Origin: Gulosibacter hominis
GTDB lineage: Bacteria; Actinomycetota; Actinomycetes; Actinomycetales; Microbacteriaceae
Direction of reading: 5' to 3'
Length of the DNA: 64,000 bases
Assembly (NCBI RefSeq): GCF_904842695.1
Contig: NZ_CAJGWQ010000005.1
Span: 1-64,000, forward strand
The notes beneath the pieces are model-generated. The model saw only the letters and a program-made list of their open reading frames with translations, had not been told where the DNA came from and made no database searches. Below, in pieces: positions 48,336 to 56,565 of the stretch. Each line of letters begins with the position of its first letter. Within the stretch, counting starts at the first letter, position 1. Position numbers and translations under genes: made by a program.

Positions 48336-49169
48336 GTGTCGAACCAGTTCCCACCCGCCGGTGACGGTCAGCCGCCCCAGCAAAACCCCTATGGTGGTGC
48401 GCCGCAGCAGTCAGCACAGGGTGGCTATGGCCAGCAGCCTGCCCAGGCCGGCTATGGCCAGCCGGGCGGTTATGGCCAGCAGCCACCCCAGGCCGGTTAC
48501 GGCCAGCAGCCACCCCAGGCCAGCTACGGCCAACAACCAACACCGAGCGGTAAGAAGAAGACCAGCCCGTGGGTGTGGGTTGGTGTGGCGGTTGCCGCCG
48601 TTGCCCTGATTGTGGGCGGTATTTTCGGCGGTATGGCGCTGTTCGGTGGCGGCGCAGGCAAATACAGCCTCGACGCCGACACCGGTATCGCCGATATGTC
48701 GATCGAATACACCGGTGACTACACCCTCTCGGGATACGAAACCCCCGGATCGTTCACCGCGATGAACGACGACAACACCTGCTTCGCGTTCGGAAACCTG
48801 CAGTCATTTGATGCGAGCGACTTCGAGGGCAAATCGCGCGAAGAAGCATTTGAAGACCTGGTGAACAGCGGATCGATGCCCGAGGGGATGGAGAAAAAGA
48901 TCGAGGGCACCATCACGCTCGAAGACACCAACGGCATCCCGGTTGAATTCCAGCTGGCCACCGCCAAGGGCGAAAGCGACGAGGTATCGGGCGAGTTCTG
49001 GCTGGCGATGCGGGTATTCCCCGAGTCGGAAGACTCGGTGGTGTTCATCGCCGGTTGCGGAGATATGAGCGGCACCGGTGCCAGCTCGGGTGACTGGCCG
49101 TCGTATTCGAAGAGCGACTTTGAAAACCACCTCAAAAACGACGTCGAGTTCACCCTCGTCGAAGAGTAG
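48336..49169 (+). CDS. Paralogue with shorter Pro/Gly/Gln/Tyr-rich tail
   Basis: The GTG at 48336 follows GAAGGAG and gives 277 residues starting MSNQFPPAGDGQ, nearly the same as the preceding protein. The tail is about 70 residues with GYGQQP units. One helix (about 80-102) and an extracytoplasmic domain matching the neighbour (KYSLDADTGIADMSIEYTGDY, the two Cys in TCFAFGN and AGCGDM, and FTLVEE at the end) follow. The two arose by tandem duplication that included the terminator. Function is unknown. Confidence 0.85.
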   Translation: MSNQFPPAGDGQPPQQNPYGGAPQQSAQGGYGQQPAQAGYGQPGGYGQQPPQAGYGQQPPQASYGQQPTPSGKKKTSPWVWVGVAVAAVALIVGGIFGGMALFGGGAGKYSLDADTGIADMSIEYTGDYTLSGYETPGSFTAMNDDNTCFAFGNLQSFDASDFEGKSREEAFEDLVNSGSMPEGMEKKIEGTITLEDTNGIPVEFQLATAKGESDEVSGEFWLAMRVFPESEDSVVFIAGCGDMSGTGASSGDWPSYSKSDFENHLKNDVEFTLVEE

Positions 49170-49191
49170 CTTTTCACCCGACAAAAGCATC

Positions 49192-49222
49192 AAGGGCCCA
49201 CGGTTATAAGCCGTGGGCCCTT
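49192..49222. terminator. Bidirectional terminator after the second repeat-tailed gene
   Basis: AAGGGCCCACGG (49192-49203) pairs with CCGTGGGCCCTT (49211-49222). It can end both the rightward gene and the leftward glycosyltransferase gene. Confidence 0.8.
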
Positions 49223-49232
49223 GCGTTTGAGG

Positions 49233-50474
49233 TTAGTGATCGGATGCGCGATCGCCGGTGAGTGACGAATCGAGATCGGTGGGGCGGGGGAGCGGCCGAC
49301 CAAAAAAGCGCATCGGAATCGAATAGGTGTCGAGCAGGTGCGCGCGCTGCCAGTGGCGCGAAATCGCCAGCTCATAAAACTCCACGAGCTTTTCGGTGGC
49401 GCTACGCCACGAGTGCTGCTGCGCCTCAGCGCGACTGGCCACACCCATCTCGTGACGCAGCTTGTCGTCAAACAACAACCGCTCGAGCTTCTCGGTGAAA
49501 TCGTCAGTGTCACCCGGCTCAAACAGCAGCCCCGAATGGTTGTCGGTCACCGCAAACGGAATACCACCCGCGCGGGCGCCCACCACCGGCACACCCGAAG
49601 CCATCGACTCGAGCGCCACAAAACCGAGCGTTTCAGTGGTCGACGGGAACGCAAACACATCCGCCGAAGCGAACGCCGAAGCCAGATCTTCACCCGACAT
49701 ATAGCCGGTAAACACCGTGTTGGTGCCGGCGAACTCGGCCTGCAGCTCGTCACGATCGGGGCCCGAACCCACCATCGCCAGCCGCACCCCGCGCGATTGC
49801 AACCGCTTGATCGGCTCCAAGAGTTCGCGCAGATCCTTTTCTTTTGACATCCGGCCCACATAAATCATGAGCTTGTCGTCGGGATGTCCGTCGGTGAGCC
49901 GCTCGCGCATCCCCGCCGAAGCCGCCTCGGGGCGATAGTTCACCGTGTCAATTGCCTTCGGCCACAGATCAACCCGCTCAAAACCGATTTCTTCAGCGCG
50001 AGCCACCATCTGCGGCGACGTACACAGGTTCACCTCGGCCAAATTATGAATCCACTTGAGATAGGCCGTGCCGGCCTTACGAATCCGGCCCAGCCCCAGT
50101 GCATCCGCATACTGCGGCGTATCGGTGTGAAACGAAGCGAGCATCGGCAGATCGCGCCGCGTCGACGAGAGCGCCCCGTATGCGGCCAACACCACCGGGT
50201 TCACCAGGTGCACCACATGCGGAGCGAACTCTTCAACCTCGCGCGCAATATTCGGCGTGGGCAACCCGAGCTTCAACTCGGGATACCAGGGCCGCATCGG
50301 CACCGAGTTCACCGGCACCACCCGCGCACCGGCATAGTTCGACGGCGGGTGGCCCGGTGCGAACACCAGCACCTCGTGGCCGAGGGCCGTGAGCTGCTCG
50401 ATCGTGCGCAGCACGCGGGTCACCACACCGTCGATCTTCGGCAGAAAGACCTCGGTGAACAGCGCGATCCGCAT
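49233..50474 (-). CDS. GT4 glycosyltransferase, probable sulfoquinovosyltransferase (SqdX-like)
   Basis: A 413-residue GT-B glycosyltransferase. It begins MRIALFTEVFLPKIDGVV with the GT4 acceptor-domain pattern, has YVGRMSKEKDL in the donor domain, and the catalytic EX7E in STTETLGFVALESMASG. Its neighbour is a UDP-sulfoquinovose synthase homologue, so the likely reaction is transfer of sulfoquinovose to diacylglycerol. Alpha-mannosyl transfer is the main alternative, since MgtA-type enzymes look similar. The start is 6 bp after the end of the synthase gene, so they form an operon. Confidence 0.8.
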   Translation of the reverse strand: MRIALFTEVFLPKIDGVVTRVLRTIEQLTALGHEVLVFAPGHPPSNYAGARVVPVNSVPMRPWYPELKLGLPTPNIAREVEEFAPHVVHLVNPVVLAAYGALSSTRRDLPMLASFHTDTPQYADALGLGRIRKAGTAYLKWIHNLAEVNLCTSPQMVARAEEIGFERVDLWPKAIDTVNYRPEAASAGMRERLTDGHPDDKLMIYVGRMSKEKDLRELLEPIKRLQSRGVRLAMVGSGPDRDELQAEFAGTNTVFTGYMSGEDLASAFASADVFAFPSTTETLGFVALESMASGVPVVGARAGGIPFAVTDNHSGLLFEPGDTDDFTEKLERLLFDDKLRHEMGVASRAEAQQHSWRSATEKLVEFYELAISRHWQRAHLLDTYSIPMRFFGRPLPRPTDLDSSLTGDRASDH

Positions 50475-50480
50475 GGGCGA

Positions 50481-51719
50481 CTACTTGTTTTCTGCCGCCT
50501 GCGCCACCGACTCGGGCACACCGGCGTGCTGGTTTTTGGTCCACAGCGAGCGAGCCGGGATTTTCGACAGATCGGCGCGGTCGGCGTACTTGCGAGCAAT
50601 ATCGGTGACCTCGAGCAGCAGGCCCTCGGCAAGCTTCGTGGGGTTGAGGCCCAGGTCGATGAACGTTTCGTTTACCACGTGCAGCTCGTTCTCGGCCGCC
50701 TCATTACGCGGGTTCGGCACGTTCTCAACCTTCGCATCCGCGATCTTGGCGATCAGTGCCGCCAGGTCGCGCACCCGGTGAGTTTCGGTCATCTGGTTAA
50801 AAATCATCACCCGATCGCCAGCTGCCGGCGGGTTTTCGAGCGCGATCTGGATGCAGCGCACCGTGTCTTGAATGTGGATGAACGCGCGCGTCTGGCCACC
50901 GGTGCCGTGCACGGTGAGCGGATAGCCAACGGCCGCCTGCATCAAGAACCGGTTGAGCACGGTGCCATAGTCGCCGTCGTAGTCAAAACGGTTGATGAGC
51001 CGTTCATCCATCGCGGTTTCTTTGGTGTTGGTGCCCCACACGATGCCCTGGTGCAGGTCCGTGATGCGCAGCCGGTCGTTTTTCGCGTAGTAGGCGAACA
51101 GGTTTTGGTCGAGCACCTTGGTGAGGTGATACACCGAACCCGGGTTGGTGGGGTAGAGGATCTCCTGGCTCACCAGGTGCTGTTCGGTCGGGTTGCCGTC
51201 CGCATCCTCATCACTCATGACCTGAATGGTGAGGTAGCCCTCGGGAATTTTCATCCCCGCGGTGCCGTAGCCGTACACGCCCATAGTGCCGAGGTGTACG
51301 AGGTGAATGTCACGACCCGACTCGACAATGGCGGTGAGCACATTGTTGGTCGCGTTGATGTTGTTATCGACCGTGTAGCGCTTGGTGGTCGAGTTTTTCA
51401 TCGAGTAGGGGGCGGCGCGCTGCTCGGCAAAGTGCACCACCGCGTCAATCGACTGGTCAACAAAAAATGCGAGCAGCGCGTCGTAGTCTTGCGCCACATC
51501 GATATTGACAAACTCGAGCGACTTGCCGGTGAGCTCGCGCCAGGTGGCAACACGCTCTTCGATGCTGGCAATCGGGGTGAGCGAAGATGCGCCAAGTTCG
51601 TCATCGATGCGGCGACGCGACAGATTATCGACAATCACGACATCGTGGCCGAGGTTCGACAGGTGGAGCGAGGTGGGCCAGCCGCAGAAGCCGTCGCCAC
51701 CGAGAATTGCGATCTTCAA
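50481..51719 (-). CDS. sqdB: UDP-sulfoquinovose synthase-like NAD-dependent epimerase (SQD1/SqdB)
   Basis: Start TTG 51719 with GGGAG upstream, 412 residues. It has the SQD1 pattern: GGDGFCGWPTSLHLSNLG at the NAD site, VVHFAEQRAAPYSM, LVHLGTMGVYG, catalytic Tyr-x3-Lys in SVYHLTKVLDQ, DLHQGIVWG and RFDYDGDYGTVLNRF. SQD1 makes UDP-sulfoquinovose from UDP-glucose and sulfite. The next gene downstream is the matching glycosyltransferase. The two suggest a sulfoquinovosyl lipid. Confidence 0.85.
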   Translation of the reverse strand: MKIAILGGDGFCGWPTSLHLSNLGHDVVIVDNLSRRRIDDELGASSLTPIASIEERVATWRELTGKSLEFVNIDVAQDYDALLAFFVDQSIDAVVHFAEQRAAPYSMKNSTTKRYTVDNNINATNNVLTAIVESGRDIHLVHLGTMGVYGYGTAGMKIPEGYLTIQVMSDEDADGNPTEQHLVSQEILYPTNPGSVYHLTKVLDQNLFAYYAKNDRLRITDLHQGIVWGTNTKETAMDERLINRFDYDGDYGTVLNRFLMQAAVGYPLTVHGTGGQTRAFIHIQDTVRCIQIALENPPAAGDRVMIFNQMTETHRVRDLAALIAKIADAKVENVPNPRNEAAENELHVVNETFIDLGLNPTKLAEGLLLEVTDIARKYADRADLSKIPARSLWTKNQHAGVPESVAQAAENK

Positions 51720-51919
51720 GTGAATCTCCCGTAGTGCCGTATCAACAGGTGTGCCGTCACGGATGCGGCGCACATTTCATCCATGCTAAGCGGCCCGGGT
51801 AACGTAAAGTTTTCAGCCTGCAGTGCCAAGCTAAAGTCATGGCCGACAACCAATAACCACTGCAGGTACTTTCAGAAGCACGCGCCAAAGAACTGCTGAA
51901 AACGCGGCGTCTGGGTCGA

Positions 51920-52276
51920 GTGATTGAACGAGTTGGCGACATCATCGAAGTCTTCCCGGTCAACTACGACACCGACGGCGAACGCATCGTGTTCCGCACG
52001 GCGCCCGGAACAAAACTCGCCGGATTTATTGCAGCCCAAGAGGTGCTGTTCGAGGTCGACGAACTCATCGATGCACACGCCTGGAGCGTTGTGGCGCGCG
52101 GGCAAGCGTGGCTGATCGAAACGGATGTAGAACTCGCCGAGCTCGGCAGCATCAAGCCGCAACCGCTGCTGCCCACCGTGAAAGAACACATCGCCGTGCT
52201 CGAAATCGATTCGATCAGCGGCCGCGAGTTCACGATTGGCCCCGAGCCCGAGGCCGAGCCCGAAACAATCGCCTAG
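51920..52276 (+). CDS. Pyridoxamine 5'-phosphate oxidase-family (PPOX) protein with unclear N-terminus
   Basis: The body matches the small PPOX-fold flavin/F420-binding family: VFPVNYDTDGERIVFRTAPGTKLAGF, then VDELIDAHAWSVVARGQAW. The GTG at 51920 gives 118 residues but cuts off the first helix. That helix (LSEARAKELLKTRRLGRV) is encoded in frame just upstream, back to 51860, yet no ATG, GTG or TTG begins it. An in-frame ATG at 51839 is separated by a TAA at 51854. So translation uses CTG 51860, or the gene is damaged, or a sequencing error lies here. Confidence 0.75.
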   Translation: MIERVGDIIEVFPVNYDTDGERIVFRTAPGTKLAGFIAAQEVLFEVDELIDAHAWSVVARGQAWLIETDVELAELGSIKPQPLLPTVKEHIAVLEIDSISGREFTIGPEPEAEPETIA

Positions 52277-52315
52277 TTCGTCGCATCCAGCGGTGCTGCC
52301 GGTACCTTGTCATCT

Positions 52316-53428
52316 GTGACAACTCAGCAGACTGTGCCCGGCCCGATTGACGTGGTGCTGCGCGAAGCCGCGGCAACCGGTGGGATCGCCGGCACGGTTG
52401 TGGTGCTTGACGAACCCGACGCCCAGCTCGTGCGAGCCACCCTCGCCGCCGGTGCCGAACGGGTGATCGCCTGCTGCGATACCGGGTTCACCGTGCCGCT
52501 GCCCGAGGGCGCTATCGAGCGGGAGCTGACCGAGCTTGGCGGCGCTGACCTGGTTGGCGATGCGGATGCTGGCATGCCGGTCGCGCTCGCGGTGGGGTTG
52601 CTGCCAAAATCGCTCGCCGAACTTGCCGAACAGGCACAGGAGCTCGCCCGCCAGCTGCCCGCAGCGCGCGTGATCCTCGGCGCCCGCGAAAAACACCTCA
52701 CCCGCTCGATGAACGAGGTGCTCGAGCGGCACTACGAGCGGGTGCGCGCATCCCTCGGCCATCGAAAATCGCGGGCACTGGTGGCGAGCGACGCTCTCAC
52801 AAACCAGCCGCCGCGCATCCCCGCAACCGCGCACATTGGCGAACTCGACCTCACGGTGTGCGCGTTCGGGAGCGCTTTTGCCGGCGCCAAACTCGATATC
52901 GGCACCAGGCTGCTGCTCGAAACCCTCGAAGTCGCACCACCCGCCACCGAAACACTCGCAGCCGAACCGAGCACCGTTATCGACCTTGGCTGCGGCACCG
53001 GCATCCTCGCCAGCTGGGCGGCCCGCAATTGGCCCGCAGCCCGCATCATCGCCACCGATCGCTCATCGGCCGCGGTGCGCTCGGCCACCGCCACCGCCGC
53101 CGCAAACGGGGTGACCGTAACCGCCCACCGCGCCGACGCCGGCGCCGGACTACCGGATGCGTGCGCCGACCTGGTGCTGCTCAACCCGCCATTTCACGAG
53201 GGTCGCGAAGTCGACCGCACCATGGCCAACCACCTGTTCGCCGCCGCGGCCCGACTGCTCAAACCCGGCGGTGAGCTCTACACCGTGTTCAACTCGCATC
53301 TGCGGCACCGACCGCAGCTCGAGCGGCTTGTCGGGCCAACCGAACAGCTGGCGGCAAACGCAAAATTCATCGTCACGCGCAGCATTCGGCAGGGTCCCAG
53401 CACGCGGCAGACTGCCAGCGCCAGTTAG
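52316..53428 (+). CDS. Class I SAM-dependent methyltransferase, RlmG/RsmC-like
   Basis: A 370-residue two-domain protein. Residues 1 to about 165 form an N-terminal domain that resembles an inactive methyltransferase copy, as in RsmC/RlmG. The second has SAM motif IDLGCGTGILASW (about 223), and NPPFHEGREVD (about 290), typical of N2-guanine RNA methyltransferases. The GTG at 52316 fits a leaderless transcript with TACCTT at 52303-52308; an in-frame TTG at 52307 is the alternative. The exact rRNA target is not deducible. Confidence 0.85.
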   Translation: MTTQQTVPGPIDVVLREAAATGGIAGTVVVLDEPDAQLVRATLAAGAERVIACCDTGFTVPLPEGAIERELTELGGADLVGDADAGMPVALAVGLLPKSLAELAEQAQELARQLPAARVILGAREKHLTRSMNEVLERHYERVRASLGHRKSRALVASDALTNQPPRIPATAHIGELDLTVCAFGSAFAGAKLDIGTRLLLETLEVAPPATETLAAEPSTVIDLGCGTGILASWAARNWPAARIIATDRSSAAVRSATATAAANGVTVTAHRADAGAGLPDACADLVLLNPPFHEGREVDRTMANHLFAAAARLLKPGGELYTVFNSHLRHRPQLERLVGPTEQLAANAKFIVTRSIRQGPSTRQTASAS

Positions 53429-53444
53429 CCGGAGCTCGTAACGT

Positions 53445-53969
53445 TCACTCGCCGCTGAGCGAACCGGGCGGCGGCACCGCCGGCAGCCCAAAATCGGGAT
53501 TGTCGCAGGCCACCGCCGTCGACAAATCCGCACCAAACACAAAACTCGTGCGCGTGAACGTGCCGCGCAACGCCGCCGGCAACCAATACTGTGCATCCGA
53601 CCACATCTCGCCAAGCGGCAATTTCGCCACCGAATACCAACTCAGCGAAAGTTCATCCGAATCAACCGGCTCGCCAATCCAATCGCGACACAAATACACC
53701 CACGATTCCTGCGACCAGGCCGGCTTTGTGGGAAACAAATAGGTGAGCATCCCCACCGGTTGCAGCGACTCTTTTGCCACAAACAGGCCCGACTCCTCAT
53801 CGATCTCACGCACCGCAGCGCTGCGCGGATGCTCACCGGGATGCAGCTTGCCACCCAACCCCACGAGCTTGCCCACTCCCAGCCCGCGTCGCTTTCGGCC
53901 GAGCAACACCTCGGGCACACCCTCCGACTCACGCAGCAAATACGTGACACACACCTGTGGCAGAACCAT
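53445..53969 (-). CDS. NUDIX hydrolase, MTH1-like
   Basis: ATG 53969, 174 residues. The NUDIX box GKLHPGEHPRSAAVREIDEESG (cited in parts GKLHPGEH, REIDEESG) follows LLGRKRRGLGVGKLVGLGG. The pattern resembles MTH1/NUDT1, which clears oxidised purine nucleotides such as 8-oxo-dGTP. The C-terminal 30 residues are an unstructured Pro/Gly end. It is divergent from the maltokinase gene 88 bp away. Confidence 0.85.
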   Translation of the reverse strand: MVLPQVCVTYLLRESEGVPEVLLGRKRRGLGVGKLVGLGGKLHPGEHPRSAAVREIDEESGLFVAKESLQPVGMLTYLFPTKPAWSQESWVYLCRDWIGEPVDSDELSLSWYSVAKLPLGEMWSDAQYWLPAALRGTFTRTSFVFGADLSTAVACDNPDFGLPAVPPPGSLSGE

Positions 53970-54057
53970 GTCAAAAAGCGTACGCCACCGCCCCTCCGGC
54001 ACACGCTGCTGCCAGCAAGTGAGCGATAACCTGAAACCCCCCCGACCAAGGAGACAT

Positions 54058-55458
54058 ATGTCACAGGTGCTCGACCTACTGGCCGAATGGATGCCCAAGC
54101 AGCGCTGGTACGCGGCATCAACGACACCCGCAAAACTGCGGCTACTGGGGAGTTTTGAATTCACCACATCCGGTCTCGACCAGGTGCGGCTAATCACCGT
54201 GGCACTTGTTTATGACGCCGCCACCGACGCCACCTACCAGGTGCCGCTCGTAGTGCGCGATGTCGACGCCGAAGTAGAAGCGCTCGGCTTTATCGGGCCG
54301 GTGCGCGAACACGGCGGTCGAGCCGCGCTGGTCGACGGCTGCCACGACCCCGCCTTCGTGGGCGCGCTCATCAAAGCCATCGCCGACGAACAAGAACTCG
54401 CCGGCGAAAACGAATCGGTGCGCGCCTACGGGCAGCCAATGCCGGGAGCCACGGTCGGGCAATTTGTGAGCTCGCGAGTGCTGCAGGGCGAACAATCCAA
54501 CACCTCAATCATCTGCGAATTCCGCGCGGGTGACGGTAGCGCCGCATCCCCGCTCATCATCAAAATTTTCCGACGCCTGCACCCCGGAGAAAATCCCGAT
54601 GTGGTGCTGCAAACCGCGATCGCCGCATCCGGTTCGTATCGCGTGCCGCCGGCATTCGGTGCGCTCGCGGGAGTGTGGCCCGACCCGAGCGGGCAACAGG
54701 TTTCGGGACACCTCGCCTTTGCGGCCGAATATTTTTTTGGTGTTGAGGATGCGTGGCGCGTCGCGCTGCGTGCCGCCGAACGCGGCGACGATTTTTCGCA
54801 GCTGGCGCACTCACTGGGCGAAGCAACCGCCGAGGTGCACGATGTGCTGCAGCGGGTCATGCCAACCGTGCAGCCCGGCCGCGCCATCGTGCGGGATGCG
54901 ATCAACCAGATGCGCGACCGCTACCGGATGGCAGCCGAAGCGGTACCCGAACTGCGCCAATATGCCGACCAGATTAACGCCGTATACGACGAAGCCGCCG
55001 GGGTCGAATGGCCGCAGCTGCAGCGCATCCACGGCGACTACCACCTCGGGCAGGTGCTCGCCGTGCCCGAGCGCGGCTGGGTGCTGCTCGACTTCGAGGG
55101 AGAACCACTGCGCCCGCTCGCCGACCGCTGCGCACCCGATGTGCCGCAGCGCGATGTGGCCGGGATGCTGCGCTCATTCGACTATGTTGCGGGTGCGCTC
55201 GCGGTGGGGTCGGGGCAGTCGCAATATGCGCGCGAGTGGGCGCAGGTGGCGCGAAAGGCGTTTTTGGAGGGATATCGCGCCGGATGCAGCGCTGCCGCAG
55301 ATGCCGGTTCGCTCACCGGGGCACAGGCTCGCGGCCGCGAAGTTCTGCTGCGCGCCTATGAGCTCGACAAGGCCGTGTATGAGGCGCTGTATGAAAAGCA
55401 GCACCGCCTAGACTGGCTGCCGATTCCGGTGGGCGCTATCGCTGAGTTGCTGAAGTAG
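54058..55458 (+). CDS. mak: Maltokinase
   Basis: Maltokinase phosphorylates maltose to maltose-1-phosphate, feeding the GlgE alpha-glucan pathway. The ATG at 54058 follows AAGGAG and gives 466 residues. It has the N-terminal cap (MPKQRWYAA), IKIFRRLHPGENPD in the N-lobe, catalytic RIHGDYHLGQVL (about 325), and LLDFEGEPLRPL metal site. Length is typical of the Pep2 family. No glgE or treS gene is in this window. Confidence 0.92.
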   Translation: MSQVLDLLAEWMPKQRWYAASTTPAKLRLLGSFEFTTSGLDQVRLITVALVYDAATDATYQVPLVVRDVDAEVEALGFIGPVREHGGRAALVDGCHDPAFVGALIKAIADEQELAGENESVRAYGQPMPGATVGQFVSSRVLQGEQSNTSIICEFRAGDGSAASPLIIKIFRRLHPGENPDVVLQTAIAASGSYRVPPAFGALAGVWPDPSGQQVSGHLAFAAEYFFGVEDAWRVALRAAERGDDFSQLAHSLGEATAEVHDVLQRVMPTVQPGRAIVRDAINQMRDRYRMAAEAVPELRQYADQINAVYDEAAGVEWPQLQRIHGDYHLGQVLAVPERGWVLLDFEGEPLRPLADRCAPDVPQRDVAGMLRSFDYVAGALAVGSGQSQYAREWAQVARKAFLEGYRAGCSAAADAGSLTGAQARGREVLLRAYELDKAVYEALYEKQHRLDWLPIPVGAIAELLK

Positions 55459-55536
55459 GCGGGGCGCTGGCTTGGCGCCGGCTGGCTGCCGTGCTGCTGG
55501 TTGCTGCGCCGCTGTGGTACCAGCCACGAACGCAAA

Positions 55537-55571
55537 CAGCGCATGTGCTCGGACGTTGAGCACATGCGCTG
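55537..55571. terminator. Inverted repeat between convergent genes
   Basis: CAGCGCATGTGCTC (55537-55550) pairs perfectly with GAGCACATGCGCTG (55558-55571). It separates maltokinase from the SRPBCC gene; T tracts are weak. Confidence 0.6.
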
Positions 55572-55598
55572 CGTGCATCGGGTAATACCCGTAGGAGT

Positions 55599-56117
55599 TT
55601 AGACGCGCTCGCAGAGGGCGTTCGCAACCTCGGCCTCGTACTGGCCGATGAGTTCGTTGCGGCGCTCACGCAGGGCGGCACCCAGGGCAATGCGGTCGTG
55701 CAGCCAGAACGACAGGAAGTCGATCTGGGCGTGCCAGCTGGCTGCGTCAGCGGCGGCCTGGTCGATCTCCACACCCGTGCGGGTGAGAGTGAACTTGGTG
55801 CCCGAGTTGGTTTCTTCGAGGTCGACGCGGACCTGCGACTCGGAACCGCCATTGAAGCGCCAGGTGAATTCAAGGGTGCTCGGTTCTTCGGCACGAGTAA
55901 CCATGCCGACGACCCGGTGGTCGCTGCCGTTGAGGTAGCTCAGCACAAATTCGGTGCCTTCGGTCAGTGGTTCGGCAACGTGGCCGAGCCAGTGACGGAG
56001 CTGTTCGGGCATAACGAGGGCGCGCCAGAGGACCTCGCGACTCAACCGCGATTCGGCGGAGAGTAATGTTGTAACGGTGTCGTTGTGGACACTTATCTTG
56101 CTGTGGACTTCAGGCAT
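55599..56117 (-). CDS. SRPBCC (AHSA1/START-like) domain protein
   Basis: The 172-residue protein has an AHSA1-like ligand-binding fold: ESRLSREVLWRALVMPEQLRHWLGHV, then TLEFTWRFNGGSESQVRVDLEE (cited as separate parts TLEFTWRF and QVRVDLEE) and TLTRTGVE. Such proteins bind hydrophobic ligands or act as Hsp90-like ATPase activators; the ligand here is unknown. It faces away from clpB. Confidence 0.85.
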   Translation of the reverse strand: MPEVHSKISVHNDTVTTLLSAESRLSREVLWRALVMPEQLRHWLGHVAEPLTEGTEFVLSYLNGSDHRVVGMVTRAEEPSTLEFTWRFNGGSESQVRVDLEETNSGTKFTLTRTGVEIDQAAADAASWHAQIDFLSFWLHDRIALGAALRERRNELIGQYEAEVANALCERV

Positions 56118-56355
56118 TTTCGCCTCCTAACTTTGTCTGTCGGAACGACCGATTGAGTTTCGGAATAACCGACTGGCCGAGTTCGCGGCCACCGAGACGG
56201 ACTCCCGGTTAACTCTAGGTTAACAAAAGGTTAACAAAAAGTCTAGAGTTGCCCTGTTTCGTGCGCGCAAACGTGAGTGATTGCGTGTCGATTTGTGAGA
56301 AAATGGATGCGGTCACACGTGGATGCTTCACGCATCGCGTGTCAGTGGATTGCGT

Positions 56356-56384
56356 AACAAAACCCTGCTCAGCAGGGTTTTGTT
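56356..56384 (+). terminator. Perfect palindromic terminator upstream of clpB
   Basis: AACAAAACCCTGCT (56356-56369) and AGCAGGGTTTTGTT (56371-56384) are exact inverted repeats around one base, ending in T-rich sequence. No gene precedes it on this strand, so it may end a small RNA. Confidence 0.6.
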
Positions 56385-56481
56385 GCTTTCTGGGCGAGTT
56401 TCGGTGTGACTGTTGCGGTGAACCTGAGTGTTGACTGTGATTACTGGCGGAAAGTTTCCACAGGCTGTGGATAGATCTAAA

Positions 56482-56502
56482 CTTGAGTCAGATCGACTCA
56501 GG
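56482..56502. promoter_or_regulatory. HAIR operator (HspR site) for clpB
   Basis: CTTGAGT, seven bases, ACTCAGG matches the HspR consensus CTTGAGT-N7-ACTCAAG except one base. Lying 64 bp before the clpB start, it indicates heat-shock repression by HspR as in other actinobacteria. Confidence 0.85.
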
Positions 56503-56565
56503 GTTTGGATGCAGGCGCTGGTCGACAGATCAATTTGTACGGACGGTCAGCGAAAGGAGACCAGC

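Larger units (their letters stand above)
56118..56565. other. SRPBCC-clpB intergenic region
   Basis: It holds GTTAAC-type repeats (56206-56240), a perfect 14-bp-arm palindrome at 56356-56384, a one-mismatch DnaA box near 56466, and the HAIR operator at 56482-56502. No protein gene is convincing; a short untranslated RNA ending at the palindrome is possible. Confidence 0.6.

Noticed and set aside
49884-51734. A 616-codon frame opposite the glycosyltransferase and synthase genes
   Set aside because: It is rich in Arg, His and Val as expected of an antisense shadow, and the two minus-strand genes carry recognised motifs.
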